From contig NZ_ML136883.1 in NCBI RefSeq assembly GCF_004009905.1, positions 1-64,000 on the forward strand: a stretch of DNA of 64,000 bases, written 5' to 3'. This DNA is from Lactobacillus xujianguonis (GTDB lineage: Bacteria > Bacillota > Bacilli > Lactobacillales > Lactobacillaceae). Shown here piece after piece: positions 8,900-19,215 of this stretch; the stretch's first letter is position 1, and each line of letters opens with the position of its first letter. Under the pieces are notes generated by a model that saw only the letters and a program-made list of their open reading frames with translations, was not told the origin of the DNA and made no database searches. A program made the translations under genes and the position numbers.

Positions 8900-9834
8900 T
8901 TTTCTGTTCCTTTCATTGGAATTATAATTTGGTCAAAATCATTTACTAACTTAGTATTAGGGAAAACTTTTTTTGCCTGCTTCTCTAAACGTTTAGCCTT
9001 GCTTCCTAAATAACGAGCTGAAATATGATCCAAACATAATTGCTTAACTCCATTATCGCGCGCCACCTCTGCTGCTTCAACACAAGTTGAATGGTAGTAA
9101 GCATGAGCTAACTTAGCTTCATTACCAGCAAAAGTTGATTCATGAACTAAAACATCTGCATTTTTAGCCAGTTCAGCAATACTTGGAGTTGAGCGAGTAT
9201 CATAAATAATGGTTACAATTTTTCCTGGTCTTGCAGGCCCTAAATACTCTTTACCATCAATCATTGTACCATCTTGCAGAACTATCTGCTGACCTGCTTT
9301 TAATTTTCCTAATAACGGTCCATTAGGAATATTAAATTTGGCCAATTTATCCATCAATAGTTCACCTGGCCGAGAATTTTCAACAATTCTAAAACCAAAA
9401 CTAGGTACACGGTGATCTAACTTATCAGTATAGACTTTAAAGCCTTTCTCCTCGCAAATAATTCCACCTTCGGTTAATTCGACAAAGTTAATCGGATATG
9501 AAACCTTAGTCCGTGAAACGCGTAAGGCCGTCTTCACAAATTGTTCAATTCCTGCTGGTCCATAAATCGTTAACGGACCAACATCTCCCTGAAAAGAACG
9601 TGTCGCCAATAATCCTGGTAAACCAAAAATATGATCACCATGGTTATGGGAAATAAAAACCTTGGTTACTTTACGCAATCGAATATTGGTCTTTAAAATT
9701 TGATGCTGGGTTGCTTCCCCCACATCAAACAGCCAAATTTCATTTAATTCATCTAATAACTTTAACGCTAAACTAGCGACGTTTCGCTGCTTAGACGGCT
9801 GTCCTGCTCCTGTACCTAAAAATTGTAATTCCAT
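8896..9834 (-). CDS. rnz: Ribonuclease Z
   Basis: This 312-residue metallo-beta-lactamase endonuclease trims the 3' end of tRNA precursors lacking an encoded CCA. The zinc motif HNHGDH lies in FISHNHGDHIFGLPGLL (around residue 63). Further ligands are in LDHRVPSFG, IYDTRS and HESTF, and LDHISARY is the family C-terminal element. The N-terminus MELQFLGTGAGQPSKQRN is typical. Length is normal. It starts the minus-strand run rnz-SDR-LapA and lies just after the acyltransferase gene. Confidence 0.94.
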   Translation of the reverse strand: MELQFLGTGAGQPSKQRNVASLALKLLDELNEIWLFDVGEATQHQILKTNIRLRKVTKVFISHNHGDHIFGLPGLLATRSFQGDVGPLTIYGPAGIEQFVKTALRVSRTKVSYPINFVELTEGGIICEEKGFKVYTDKLDHRVPSFGFRIVENSRPGELLMDKLAKFNIPNGPLLGKLKAGQQIVLQDGTMIDGKEYLGPARPGKIVTIIYDTRSTPSIAELAKNADVLVHESTFAGNEAKLAHAYYHSTCVEAAEVARDNGVKQLCLDHISARYLGSKAKRLEKQAKKVFPNTKLVNDFDQIIIPMKGTEK

Positions 9835-9846
9835 GAAATTCCTATT

Positions 9847-11775
9847 CTAAAATTTTGAATGTTCTACTATCTTTTTCACTATAAATGCACTGTAATACTT
9901 AGAACCGGTAACATTAGGGTGCGTTTGGTCTTGATAGAACCAATTTGAATGTCTCTTTGAATACTCATACCAATTTATGACTGTAAGATTATGATACCGT
10001 TTTGCCGCTTGAGTTAGCAAGTCATTAACCTGTCCTTGCCACTGTCTAGTTGGCACATGTGTATTGATCCAAAAGACATGGCGCTTAGGGCCAACTTGTT
10101 TCATTAAGCGATCCAAATCGTCCATTGAAAATGGACCATTCGTGCCCAAGCCAATTAAGACATTATCTGCCAAAGCTCCTTGATTCTGATAACTAGTAAT
10201 TAATCCAAATGCAACATTTAATTGTCTGGAAACAGCTGCATCAATAATTGCCTTTGGCATCAAACGCTTTATATCATCACTCGATCCTGCCATAACCGAA
10301 TCTCCAATAGCTGTCACTTCTAAGTTACGTGCTAATTCTAGATCAATCTGAGAAATACCATATTTTTCAAACGATTGATTAATTGGATGCTTTTTAGCAT
10401 TTCTCCGTGCTTCTTTTAAAGCGTGACTATCTTCCAACTGGTCCTGTTTTTTCTTTTTATCTTTCTTTAGTTTAGCAATGATATCCCGATTATCTTTTTC
10501 TTGTTTTTTACGATTAGTATTAATTCTTTCTGCTAATTGTGACTTATTAAAATCCTCAACTTTTACCTTAGGCGAAATAGCAATTCCAACACTACCGATT
10601 ACTAGGATAAAGACAGCCAGTCCTGCTTGGATTTGTTTGACGTAATTATTGCTCTTTGGCATAAATAGTTGCGTGCAATAATTTTTAACTTTAGCAAAAG
10701 TAACTTGGGCAAAGGGCTTTTCAATCAACCGATAAGAGACTTCTCCTGTTATTAAGATAAGGATTACTTCAATGATATGATACAAAGTTGGGTGCTCACC
10801 CACATTAGTAAACTTATCCTCAAAAAAGATCATAATTGGGAATTGATATAAATAGATTCCATAACTGCGGGACCCAATCCAACTAAAGACTGGATTAGTT
10901 AACAGCCGATTCCAATGACTACCCGGATGAGCAATAATTGCAATTAAAATAGCAGTAATAACTGAGAATAAGAACATCCCACCTTGATAGGTAAAGGCCT
11001 CTTGTGGGTTCATCTTCTTACTAAAGAACATCCCAATCATACCTAAAAAGGCAGCTAGCCCAATACCATCTAGAATCAAGGTATCTTTAAAATCAATCTT
11101 TTCTTTTAAATCCTCAATTGGCCAAATAACAGCCAATGCAGCACCCAAACCTAATGAGAAGAAGCGAGTATCAGTACCATAATAAATCCGATTAATATCA
11201 ATATTAGGACGATATAGTAGCGCCATTTCAAGTGCGGAGGCCAACGAAAGAATGAGCAATATCCCAAAAATCTTTTTACGACTCTTTACAAATCTAAATA
11301 GTAAAAAAATCACTAGTGGCCATAATATATAAAATTGCCCTTCAATTGACATCGTCCATAAATGGATAAACGGCGATTCATTCGCCGCAAAACGTTCAAA
11401 ATACGATTGTCCATTGGCAATTTGCCAGAAATTATAAACACTAAGTAAATTAGTGATCACAATTTGATTCAATTTTGCCAATAAATTCTGCTGAAATAAA
11501 ACGATCCATGCCGCCGAAACCCATAAAACTGTAATGAGCTGAGGATAAAGGCGCTTTAACCGGCTTAAATAAAAATGACGATTATTATAATGACCTGTTG
11601 CTTGATAGGAACGCAACATATGATCAGTTACTAAATATCCTGAAAGAAGCAAAAAAATCGGCACTCCAAGATAACCGCCGATAAAAGTATTAGGATCAAG
11701 GTGATAAAGTATAACCCCAATAACTGCTAATGCTCTAATTCCAGAATATCCTGTAATAAATTGATTCTTTTTCAT
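9847..11775 (-). CDS. OatA-like membrane acyltransferase with SGNH domain
   Basis: This 642-residue protein has an N-terminal acyltransferase-3 membrane domain (about ten segments, residues 5-400, starting ITGYSGIRALAVIGVILYHL) and an extracellular SGNH hydrolase-like domain. In the latter AIGDSVMAG is block I, GLGTNG is block III and DQTHPN holds the catalytic Asp and His. A lysine-rich linker (about residues 425-465) joins them. This layout is that of OatA, which O-acetylates peptidoglycan and raises lysozyme resistance; acetylation of another wall polymer is possible. It is upstream of rnz on the same strand. Confidence 0.85.
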   Translation of the reverse strand: MKKNQFITGYSGIRALAVIGVILYHLDPNTFIGGYLGVPIFLLLSGYLVTDHMLRSYQATGHYNNRHFYLSRLKRLYPQLITVLWVSAAWIVLFQQNLLAKLNQIVITNLLSVYNFWQIANGQSYFERFAANESPFIHLWTMSIEGQFYILWPLVIFLLFRFVKSRKKIFGILLILSLASALEMALLYRPNIDINRIYYGTDTRFFSLGLGAALAVIWPIEDLKEKIDFKDTLILDGIGLAAFLGMIGMFFSKKMNPQEAFTYQGGMFLFSVITAILIAIIAHPGSHWNRLLTNPVFSWIGSRSYGIYLYQFPIMIFFEDKFTNVGEHPTLYHIIEVILILITGEVSYRLIEKPFAQVTFAKVKNYCTQLFMPKSNNYVKQIQAGLAVFILVIGSVGIAISPKVKVEDFNKSQLAERINTNRKKQEKDNRDIIAKLKKDKKKKQDQLEDSHALKEARRNAKKHPINQSFEKYGISQIDLELARNLEVTAIGDSVMAGSSDDIKRLMPKAIIDAAVSRQLNVAFGLITSYQNQGALADNVLIGLGTNGPFSMDDLDRLMKQVGPKRHVFWINTHVPTRQWQGQVNDLLTQAAKRYHNLTVINWYEYSKRHSNWFYQDQTHPNVTGSKYYSAFIVKKIVEHSKF

Positions 11776-11818
11776 GCTTTCTCATTCTTAAATTCTAATC
11801 TGCTATCAAATTTATCAA

Positions 11819-13123
11819 TTATTGCACAAATTCAAAGTTGAAATCACCTATGGCAACATCGTCGCCGTCAACAGCACCTTTTTGCCGTAAAGCCTCATCA
11901 ACCCCGAGGTTCTTTAACTTTCTCGCTAAAAGCATTACTCCGTCTTGGTGATCAAGGTTAATTCTTTGAACCAAGCGTTCCAAACCTTCACCTTTAATGA
12001 CAAAGTAATGGTCATCAACCTTTTCAACAGTAAATTGATCAGCCTTGGGTGCTTTGTACTTATATTCTTTAACAGCTACTGTCTCTTCTGGAACAGCTTC
12101 AGCTTGTTGTGCTTCAACTTCGTCAACTAAGTTAGCTGTATCTTGCATCAACTTATCAACGCCTTGATGAGTTACACTGGAAATCGCATAAACTGGTTCT
12201 TCAATCTTTTCAGCAGCTAATGCTTTTTTAAACTCAGCTAATTTTTCTTCAGAACCAGGGATATCCATTTGTGTAGCAACAATCAATTCGCGCTTAGTTG
12301 ACAAGTCCTTAGTATAACTAGCTAATTCATGCCGGATGGTCTTGTAGTCTTCAATGGCTTCACGCCCATTATTAGGATCCATTGAAACTAAATGTAAGAT
12401 TACTTTGGTTCGTTCAATATGCCGCAAAAATTGAATTCCTAAACCTACACCCTGGCTTGCACCTTCAATTAAGCCTGGTAAATCAGCCATGGAGAAGTCA
12501 CGACCATCTGGTAAAATTACCATCCCTAAATTAGGGGTTAAAGTCGTAAATGAATAAGCAGCAATCTTTGGCTTAGCTTTAGTTACTACTGATAACAGTG
12601 TTGACTTCCCAACTGAAGGAAAACCAACTAAACCAACATCAGCCAACATTTTTAATTCCAAACGTAAAACTCGATCTTCACCGGGTTCACCATTTTCAGC
12701 AATTTCTGGGGCAGTATTGACACTAGTAGCAAAGTGAATGTTTCCTCTACCACCACGACCACCTTTAGCAACAACTAGTTCTTGACCATTCTTGGTCAAA
12801 TCACCAATCATTTCATTGGTATTAAAATCATAAACAGTCGTTCCAACTGGAACTTTTAAATATAGGTCTTTAGCTGCACGACCATATTGTGATTTAATGC
12901 GCCCATTTTCACCACTATCAGCTTTAAACTTACGCCGATAACGGAAATCCATCAAAGTTCTTAAGCCACTATCAGCGACAAAAATAATGCTACCGCCACG
13001 ACCGCCATCGCCTCCGGCGGGTCCACCATTTGGGACAAATTTTTCATGGCGGAAAGCTACCATACCATCGCCGCCTTTTCCGGCTTGAACTTCAATTTTA
13101 GTTTGATCAACAAATGTTGGCAT
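11819..13123 (-). CDS. obgE: GTPase ObgE/CgtA
   Basis: This 434-residue GTPase acts in large ribosomal subunit assembly and stress control. The N-terminal glycine-rich Obg fold ([30 protein letters not shown]) spans about residues 1-158. The G domain follows with GFPSVGKS (167-174), DLPGLIEGA and the ATQMD-type base motif. The C-terminal OCT domain occupies about 350-430. The ATG has a strong ribosome site (GGGGAGG). It lies downstream of uvrC with a 70-bp gap. Confidence 0.96.
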   Translation of the reverse strand: MPTFVDQTKIEVQAGKGGDGMVAFRHEKFVPNGGPAGGDGGRGGSIIFVADSGLRTLMDFRYRRKFKADSGENGRIKSQYGRAAKDLYLKVPVGTTVYDFNTNEMIGDLTKNGQELVVAKGGRGGRGNIHFATSVNTAPEIAENGEPGEDRVLRLELKMLADVGLVGFPSVGKSTLLSVVTKAKPKIAAYSFTTLTPNLGMVILPDGRDFSMADLPGLIEGASQGVGLGIQFLRHIERTKVILHLVSMDPNNGREAIEDYKTIRHELASYTKDLSTKRELIVATQMDIPGSEEKLAEFKKALAAEKIEEPVYAISSVTHQGVDKLMQDTANLVDEVEAQQAEAVPEETVAVKEYKYKAPKADQFTVEKVDDHYFVIKGEGLERLVQRINLDHQDGVMLLARKLKNLGVDEALRQKGAVDGDDVAIGDFNFEFVQ

Positions 13124-13195
13124 GTGTAAACCTCCCCATCTTCTCTAACTCTAGTATCATACTACAAAAACTTGATTTAATCAGTACTTTTCTTC

Positions 13196-14998
13196 TTATA
13201 AACTTAATTTTACTGCCTGTGCTTGGGTCAATGTCAAGCCAGCTTCTCTTAATTGATCAACGGAAGCTTCTTTGATCTTTTTCAATGAACCAAATTGCCG
13301 TAAAAGTTTATTCCGACTTTTCGGTCCAATACCCTTGATGGAATCTAATCTACTAGACAAGGCATTCTTAGCATGAGTTCTTCGGTGAAAAGTGATGGCA
13401 AAGCGGTGGACCTCATCCTGAATTCGCGTCATCAAATAAAAACCTTGTGATTTAGGATTTAACGGAATTAACTTTAAAGGAATTCCGTTAATTGGATCTC
13501 CAAATAAAAGGTGATTGGTACGGTGTTTATCATCTTTAACCATTCCGGCAACTGGAATATTAAGATTCAATTCATTTCTTAGGACATCTTCACACGCCTC
13601 AACTTGGATTTGTCCACCATCCATCAAAATTAAATCAGGCATTTTCTTATGTTCGCGCAATAAACGACCATATCTTCTGCGCACAACTTCACGCGTGTTA
13701 CGCACTTCGTCACCACCATTTTGGTGCTCAACTTCACCCTTTAATTTGTATTTGCGATAGGATGTTTTATCTGCTTCTCCATCTTTAAAGACGACTAGCG
13801 CAGACACGGGATCAGCTCCTTGAATATGAGAGTGGTCAAAACTTTCAATCACATGGCCATAAGGTAAGCCTAAAGCATCAAAAATTTCTTTTTGCGCTCC
13901 TTTAGTCTTCCGATTTCCTAATTCTAAGAGTCTAAATTTGTCATCAAGTTTCAACTTGGCATTGTCTTTCGCCATTTCTAGCAAGGCCTTTTTTTGTCCG
14001 CGTTGCGGAGTTCTGACTGGCACATGTAAAACTTCAGATAAAGCTTGATTATCAATGCCTATTGGTACTAAAACTTCTTTTGGTAAAACGTGATTTTTCT
14101 GACCATAAAATTGCACAATAAATGAAGCAAATTCATCCTCTGGATCATTTTCATCAGTTAACGGAAACATTCTAGTTTCCCGACGCAAAAGTTTAGCTTG
14201 GCGTAAGAAAAAGATTTGCACTGAGAGCCATGACTTATCAACGTAAAAGTTAAAAATATCACGTTGAGTATTATCATTTGAGATGATTTTTTGCTTTTCA
14301 ACCGTCTCTTCAATGTATTTCAATTGATCACGATATTCGCCAGCCCGTTCAAATTCTAATTGTGCCGCAGCTTGACTCATTTTTTGCGTTAAATCCTGCT
14401 TAACCCAGCCAATATCACCATTCAAAAAACTCTTAATTTTCTTGATTTGTTCATCATATTTTTTTTGTGGCACTTCTTGAAAACAAGCCCCTAAGCATTG
14501 CCCCATATGATAGTAAAGACATGGTCGACCCTGATATCCTTTACAACGTCTCAAAGGAAATACTTTTTGGATAAATTTTAATGTCGCTTGTGCTGCATAA
14601 ACGTTAGGATATGGTCCAAAATAATAACCATTATCCTTGCGCACAATACTAGTTAATTTGGTTTGGGGATCATGTTCATGGGTAATTTCAATATATGGAT
14701 AACCTGTTCCCTGCTTGAGTTGAACATTGTAATATGGTTGATATTTTTTAATTAAAGTAATTTCGAGCAAAAAGGCTTCTTTATCAGTTGAAACAGTGAT
14801 AATGTCATAATCACGAATATTTGCAACTAATTCTGCCCGTCGCCCTACCTGCTTACTCTTGAAGTAAGAACGAACACGATTCTTTAAGTTTTTTGACTTG
14901 CCGACATAAATGACGGAACCGTTAATATCTTTCATTAAATAGCAACCTGGTTTTTCAGGTAAAAGTTTTAATTTGTTTTCGATTAATTCAGTTTCCAA
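13196..14998 (-). CDS. uvrC: UvrABC excinuclease subunit C
   Basis: This 600-residue nuclease makes both incisions in nucleotide excision repair. It has the GIY-YIG domain (YLMKDINGSVIYVGKSKNLK, residues 20-39), a cysteine cluster around RRCKGYQGRPCLYYHMGQCLGAC, the UVR motif (AAAQLEFERAGEYRDQ), the RNase H-like endonuclease region (SFDHSHIQG) and C-terminal helix-hairpin-helix repeats (SIKGIGPKSRNKLL). The start is TTG at 14998 with AGGAAGTG upstream; no better ATG exists. Length is normal. Confidence 0.96.
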   Translation of the reverse strand: METELIENKLKLLPEKPGCYLMKDINGSVIYVGKSKNLKNRVRSYFKSKQVGRRAELVANIRDYDIITVSTDKEAFLLEITLIKKYQPYYNVQLKQGTGYPYIEITHEHDPQTKLTSIVRKDNGYYFGPYPNVYAAQATLKFIQKVFPLRRCKGYQGRPCLYYHMGQCLGACFQEVPQKKYDEQIKKIKSFLNGDIGWVKQDLTQKMSQAAAQLEFERAGEYRDQLKYIEETVEKQKIISNDNTQRDIFNFYVDKSWLSVQIFFLRQAKLLRRETRMFPLTDENDPEDEFASFIVQFYGQKNHVLPKEVLVPIGIDNQALSEVLHVPVRTPQRGQKKALLEMAKDNAKLKLDDKFRLLELGNRKTKGAQKEIFDALGLPYGHVIESFDHSHIQGADPVSALVVFKDGEADKTSYRKYKLKGEVEHQNGGDEVRNTREVVRRRYGRLLREHKKMPDLILMDGGQIQVEACEDVLRNELNLNIPVAGMVKDDKHRTNHLLFGDPINGIPLKLIPLNPKSQGFYLMTRIQDEVHRFAITFHRRTHAKNALSSRLDSIKGIGPKSRNKLLRQFGSLKKIKEASVDQLREAGLTLTQAQAVKLSL

Positions 14999-15143
14999 AA
15001 AATCACTTCCTAAATTCGCACGTTAAATTTTAACATATTTATTAATTTTTTCTTTAATCGACGCTTCTTTATTAAAAATTCGATATTTGTTAAATCTTTT
15101 TTGATATATTAAGTAAGTAATAACTAGTATTAAGGAGCTTAAT

Positions 15144-15755
15144 ATGACAGATTGGATTTATTCATCAATTGATCAATTTGGCTATCTCGCCGTCATTTTT
15201 TTAATTGCTATTGAGAATATTTTTCCTCCTATTCCTTCAGAAGTTATTTTGTGCTTTGGTGGCTTTATGACTTCTTCCACTAAAATGAACATTGGCGGTT
15301 TAATTATTGCTTCAACTATTGGAGCCTTAATTGGCGCTTTGGCTTTATATGGGTTTGGAAGAATTTTAAATGAAGAGCGCTTAGAAAAAATTTTTAGCCA
15401 CAAGTTATTCAAACGCCTAGGCTTTAAAGCAAATGACGTTAATCGCTCGATTGCTTGGTTTGATCGTCACGGAATCAAGGCGATCTTTTTTGGGCGGTTT
15501 ATTCCAGTAATCCGCAGCTTAATTTCTATTCCCGCCGGAATTGCCAAAGTTAAAATGCTTAAATTTTTGATTTTAACAACTTTAGGAAGTCTGATTTGGA
15601 ATACAGTATTAATCGTCCTTGGCGCATACATGGGTAGCAAATGGGAAGTTATCGTCACTATTTTTGAGGAATACTCATTGATTGTCTCAGTTATTCTACT
15701 TATTGCAATTTGCTATTGCGTATATCGTTGGTATAAGAGTAGAATTAAAGAATAA
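15144..15755 (+). CDS. DedA family membrane protein
   Basis: This 203-residue multi-pass protein belongs to the DedA/SNARE-associated family. The N-terminal ENIFPPIPSEVI motif and the later GRFIPVIRSLISIPAG segment are family marks. Four to six hydrophobic stretches are visible. DedA proteins are linked to membrane homeostasis and, in some members, to flipping undecaprenyl phosphate or phosphatidylethanolamine. The ribosome site AAGGAG is clear. It is followed after 28 bp by an amino-acid permease on the same strand, so the two may share a transcript. Confidence 0.92.
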   Translation: MTDWIYSSIDQFGYLAVIFLIAIENIFPPIPSEVILCFGGFMTSSTKMNIGGLIIASTIGALIGALALYGFGRILNEERLEKIFSHKLFKRLGFKANDVNRSIAWFDRHGIKAIFFGRFIPVIRSLISIPAGIAKVKMLKFLILTTLGSLIWNTVLIVLGAYMGSKWEVIVTIFEEYSLIVSVILLIAICYCVYRWYKSRIKE

Positions 15756-15783
15756 TGAAAACTATTAAAAGGAGTGGAAGCGA

Positions 15784-17190
15784 TTGGAAATTAATCTCTT
15801 CAGAAAACCAGGAATTAAATCCTATTTAAATGAGGACATTAAATTTAGTAAAACTTTATCTGCCTTTGATCTAATTGCCATGGGTGTTGGAGCTGTAATT
15901 GGTACTGGAATTTTTATCCTGCCAGGAACGGTTGCCGCTTTAACAGCAGGACCAGGTGTCAGTTTTTCATTTTTAATTGCTGCTTGCATCTGCGTATTAG
16001 CCGGAATGTGCTATGCAGAGTTTGCCTCATCAATTCCTGTCGCCGGTTCTGCTTATTCATACGGTAATATCATTTATGGCGAATTTATCGGTTGGTTAAT
16101 GGGTTGGGCTTTAATACTTGAATATATGCTGGCTGTAGCTACAGTAGCCGCCGGTTGGTCATCTTACTTTAATTCATTTATTGAACCTTTCGGTCTTAAA
16201 TTACCGAAATCATTGTCTGGCCCATTTGATCCGCAGCATGGGGTTTATTTCGATCTGGTCGCAGTTGTGGTGATTGTCTTAATTGCTTTACTATTAGCTC
16301 GCGGAATTAAAAGTTCAATCAAAATTAACAACTTAGCGGTAATTATTAAGATTGCAATTATTTTGATTTTTATTGTTGTTGGCTTAAACTTCATCAAACC
16401 GGCAAATTATCATCCCTTCATGCCCTATCATCTCTCTGGGGTAATCAAAGGTGCGACTACTGTCTTCTTTGCCTTTCTTGGTTTTGATGTAGTTTCCGCA
16501 TCAGCCGCTGAAGTTAAAAAGCCACAAAAGAATATGCAATTAGGAATTATTAGCACTCTAGCGGTTGCCGTTGTTCTTTATATGGGTGTTTCTATTGTCT
16601 TAACAGGCATGGTCAACTACAAAGATTTAAATGTTGCTAATCCAGTAGCTTTTGCATTGCAATACGTTCACCAAGATTGGATTGCTGAACTACTTTCTTT
16701 AGGAGCAATGGTCGGAATGGCTACAATGATGTTAACCATGATTTATTCTAGCTCTCGCTTAATTTACGCAATGGCTCGAGATGGTCTTTTACCCCACCAT
16801 TTCAGTAAATTAGACAAAAAACATAATTCCCCTCAAATTGCCCTTTTTGCAGTGACTGTTATTATCGCATTAGGCGCTGCCTTCTTCTCAGTTGATCAAT
16901 TAACTAACTTAGTTAGCTTTGGTACCTTATTTGCCTTCACCTTAGTTTCCTTTGGAATCTTACTACTTAGAAAGCGGACTGATATTCCAAATAACGGCTT
17001 TAAAGTACCTGGCTATCCTGTTATCCCAATTATTTCAGGTTTATTCTGTATTTTTATGATGTGCCAATTAAACAAAGATGTTTATATCATGGCTGGTATC
17101 TGGTTATTAATTGGAATCGTCATTTACCTATCTTATGGCTATCGTCATAGCTTAATCGAAAAGAACAATTCTACTTTTGGTAAGGACTAA
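15784..17190 (+). CDS. APC-family cationic-type amino-acid permease
   Basis: This 468-residue protein has about twelve membrane segments and the APC signature GVGAVIGTGIFILPG at residues 36-50. FAFLGFDVVSASAAEVKKPQKNM and the RKRTDIPNNGFKVPGYPVIP region match the cationic amino acid transporter branch. Substrate cannot be assigned. The start is a TTG with GGAGTGG upstream. A MarR-family gene begins 2 bp after its stop, so the regulator may control this permease. Confidence 0.87.
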   Translation: MEINLFRKPGIKSYLNEDIKFSKTLSAFDLIAMGVGAVIGTGIFILPGTVAALTAGPGVSFSFLIAACICVLAGMCYAEFASSIPVAGSAYSYGNIIYGEFIGWLMGWALILEYMLAVATVAAGWSSYFNSFIEPFGLKLPKSLSGPFDPQHGVYFDLVAVVVIVLIALLLARGIKSSIKINNLAVIIKIAIILIFIVVGLNFIKPANYHPFMPYHLSGVIKGATTVFFAFLGFDVVSASAAEVKKPQKNMQLGIISTLAVAVVLYMGVSIVLTGMVNYKDLNVANPVAFALQYVHQDWIAELLSLGAMVGMATMMLTMIYSSSRLIYAMARDGLLPHHFSKLDKKHNSPQIALFAVTVIIALGAAFFSVDQLTNLVSFGTLFAFTLVSFGILLLRKRTDIPNNGFKVPGYPVIPIISGLFCIFMMCQLNKDVYIMAGIWLLIGIVIYLSYGYRHSLIEKNNSTFGKD

Positions 17191-17192
17191 CA

Positions 17193-17618
17193 ATGAGTCA
17201 AAATCAATTCGATGATCTAGCAGTCTTGATGGCTAAGATTTCTCATAATTATGCTATCTTAGCACAGGCTAATAAGTTAACTTTAAATGAATTACATGTA
17301 CTTTATCATATTGCTACCTTGGGACCTTGTTCTCCATCGATTATTGGGAATAAATGGAGTTTGCCTAAGCAAACATTGAACTCTACCAATAACAAATTAG
17401 TCAAAAAGGGCTTAATTTCTTTTGCTAGTTCAACAACCGATCGACGCAAAAAAATTATTAGTTTAACTCCAGCTGGAAAAGAGTTTGTTAAGCCAATTAT
17501 CGACCAAATTAATCTGGCAGAAAAAAATGCTAGTCAGCAACTTGGTAAATCTAAATTTAACAAGTTAATTCAAATTATGTCTGAATTACAGCAACTGCTA
17601 GCCAAAAACCTTGATTAG
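17193..17618 (+). CDS. MarR-family transcriptional regulator
   Basis: This 141-residue protein is a winged-helix MarR regulator. Helical N-terminus, recognition helix region (WSLPKQTLNSTNNKLVKKG) and wing with the conserved DRRKKIISLTPAG are visible. Such dimers usually repress adjacent transport genes until a small ligand binds. It is tightly linked to the upstream permease (2-bp gap) and followed by a strong terminator. The ligand is unknown. Confidence 0.9.
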   Translation: MSQNQFDDLAVLMAKISHNYAILAQANKLTLNELHVLYHIATLGPCSPSIIGNKWSLPKQTLNSTNNKLVKKGLISFASSTTDRRKKIISLTPAGKEFVKPIIDQINLAEKNASQQLGKSKFNKLIQIMSELQQLLAKNLD

Positions 17619-17623
17619 GTTTT

Positions 17624-17663
17624 AAAAAGTGGTGAGAAGATGAATCTTCTCGCCACTTTTTTT
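17624..17663 (+). terminator. Terminator after the permease-marR pair
   Basis: Arms AAGTGGTGAGAAGAT and ATCTTCTCGCCACTT form a long stem followed by TTTTTTT. Confidence 0.9.
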
Positions 17664-17671
17664 ATCTGCTA

Positions 17672-17699
17672 TTGACTTTTTCTAAAGACGCGTTATGAT
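17672..17699 (+). promoter_or_regulatory. Promoter of the decayed membrane protein gene
   Basis: TTGACT (17672-17677) and TATGAT (17694-17699) are 16 bp apart. GGAG and an ATG at 17742 follow, so the promoter survives upstream of a broken gene. Confidence 0.65.
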
Positions 17700-17741
17700 A
17701 TTTTTGTCCGAGGCCGTACTACCTTTGGAGAAAAATATCAA

Positions 17742-19145
17742 ATGAAAGAAAAAAAGATACCGAGTCTTTAAGACTGGGTAAGTACTCTTGGACATTTATT
17801 ATTAAATGTCTAATTGGAATTATGCTGTTATATGCCCTTTTTGGCTGGGTCTTTGTTTCCAGTCCTTTTGCTTTTTATACTGCTAGAGGGACAAATTTAA
17901 ACTATTCTCGTATTTTTTACTTACACGGATTAACTGTTGGCTTTGCTGGAATTACCTGCCTAATGGTTAGCTAAACCTTTAGACTAAAACAAATAATCAA
18001 GAAAATTATTTTCTACGCAACAATTGTTTGTGTATTAATCGGCGTCACCGGCGGGGCCATCAACCGTTCCATGAAGTACAAAATTACCTTGTGGTATCAA
18101 ATTCTAAGTATGTTTGCCCTCGATGTAATTTTAATTACCATGTTAATCGGTTTTATTATCTTCATGGTAAAAAAAGTAAATTATCGCAAAAATATTGCTT
18201 ATTGGTTAGGTTTACTAGCTACCCTTTCGGCAACAATTGTTGGACTTTTTGGTGATCGAGTAGGTTATATTATGGATTTTGGCGACAATCCACCGATCTT
18301 GGGCAGGTATGCTCATGCAGTTGGCTATACTCTAGCAGAATGGCAAGATAACCTGCTTCGCACTCACTCAGACATGATGGTCGTTTCTGTTCTCTGCTTG
18401 CTGTTATCAATCACCAATTACAAATATGGTGAGCACCTCACTAACAATGCAGCCAAAGTAAGACTCTGGGGTGAATGGTTAATTATCATCGGGATTATTT
18501 CTATGCTTTTAATTTACGTAATTTCAGGTCTTGGCGGGTCAGGTGTTCAAATTCCTCACCTCTTCACTGAAAAAGGAATTTTTGAACCTAGAGGACATAG
18601 TGTTGCTGGGGTTGATTTAGGTGACTTTGTCATTGGCGTTTTTGTCTTCATCGGTGGTATCTTAACTACCGGTGCTGCAGCTTTTGGCAAACATGTCGCT
18701 GGTCACGAATTAAGTAAAAGTAATCGTTATACGGTTCGCGGTATTTTCACCGCTATGTGTTGTATTTTACTTGCAGTTGGTGGACTAGGCTTTTTAGAAG
18801 AATATCGTGCCGACTTATACAATTTTGATGTGGCAACTACCCCCTCTTGGTAACTATGGCTTCATTTTTAGAATTTTACACGTTGATGTCTGTTTGTTGC
18901 CATTCCCAGCAATGATGTTAATCATGCTTTTAGCTGAGAGAAATTTAGCTGAAAAGGATAATCATCGTTTGCAACTTATTTTAAGAAGTGGAATCATTAT
19001 TACCTTCATCGGAGCTTTAATTTTCATGTTAGTAAACTATCATAGCTTTGGCCCAGGAAGTTGGGTCCTAGCAATCGGGATCATAATTTTATTGATTGGG
19101 ATACTTTACTACTTGTTTAAACCACAAGTAAAAAATAATAATTAA
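17742..19145 (+). pseudogene. Broken multi-pass membrane protein gene (family not recognised)
   Basis: A single reading would give a protein of about 465 residues with roughly a dozen hydrophobic segments, but the frame is broken three times. The start ATG frame stops after nine codons unless the A run at 17749-17755 (7 A) had 8. An in-frame TAA lies at 17972-17974. The C run at 18840-18844 (5 C) shifts the frame; with 4 C the protein reads through as VATTPLGNYGFIFRILHVDV. Histidines sit in or near membrane segments (FYLHGLTVG, LLRTHSDMM, RILHVDV), which might bind heme or metal, but this is only a guess. Promoter and terminator are intact. The longest intact piece is 18071-18853. Confidence 0.8.
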
Positions 19146-19154
19146 ACAAATTAA

Positions 19155-19205
19155 CAAAAAAAGTGATGAGATATCTTTAAAAAAAGGTATCTCATCACTT
19201 TTTAT
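19155..19205. terminator. Bidirectional terminator
   Basis: Arms AAAAGTGATGAGATA and TATCTCATCACTTTT lie between the broken membrane gene (plus) and the dehydrogenase (minus), with A and T runs on both sides. Confidence 0.9.
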
Positions 19206-19215
19206 ATACTTGATC

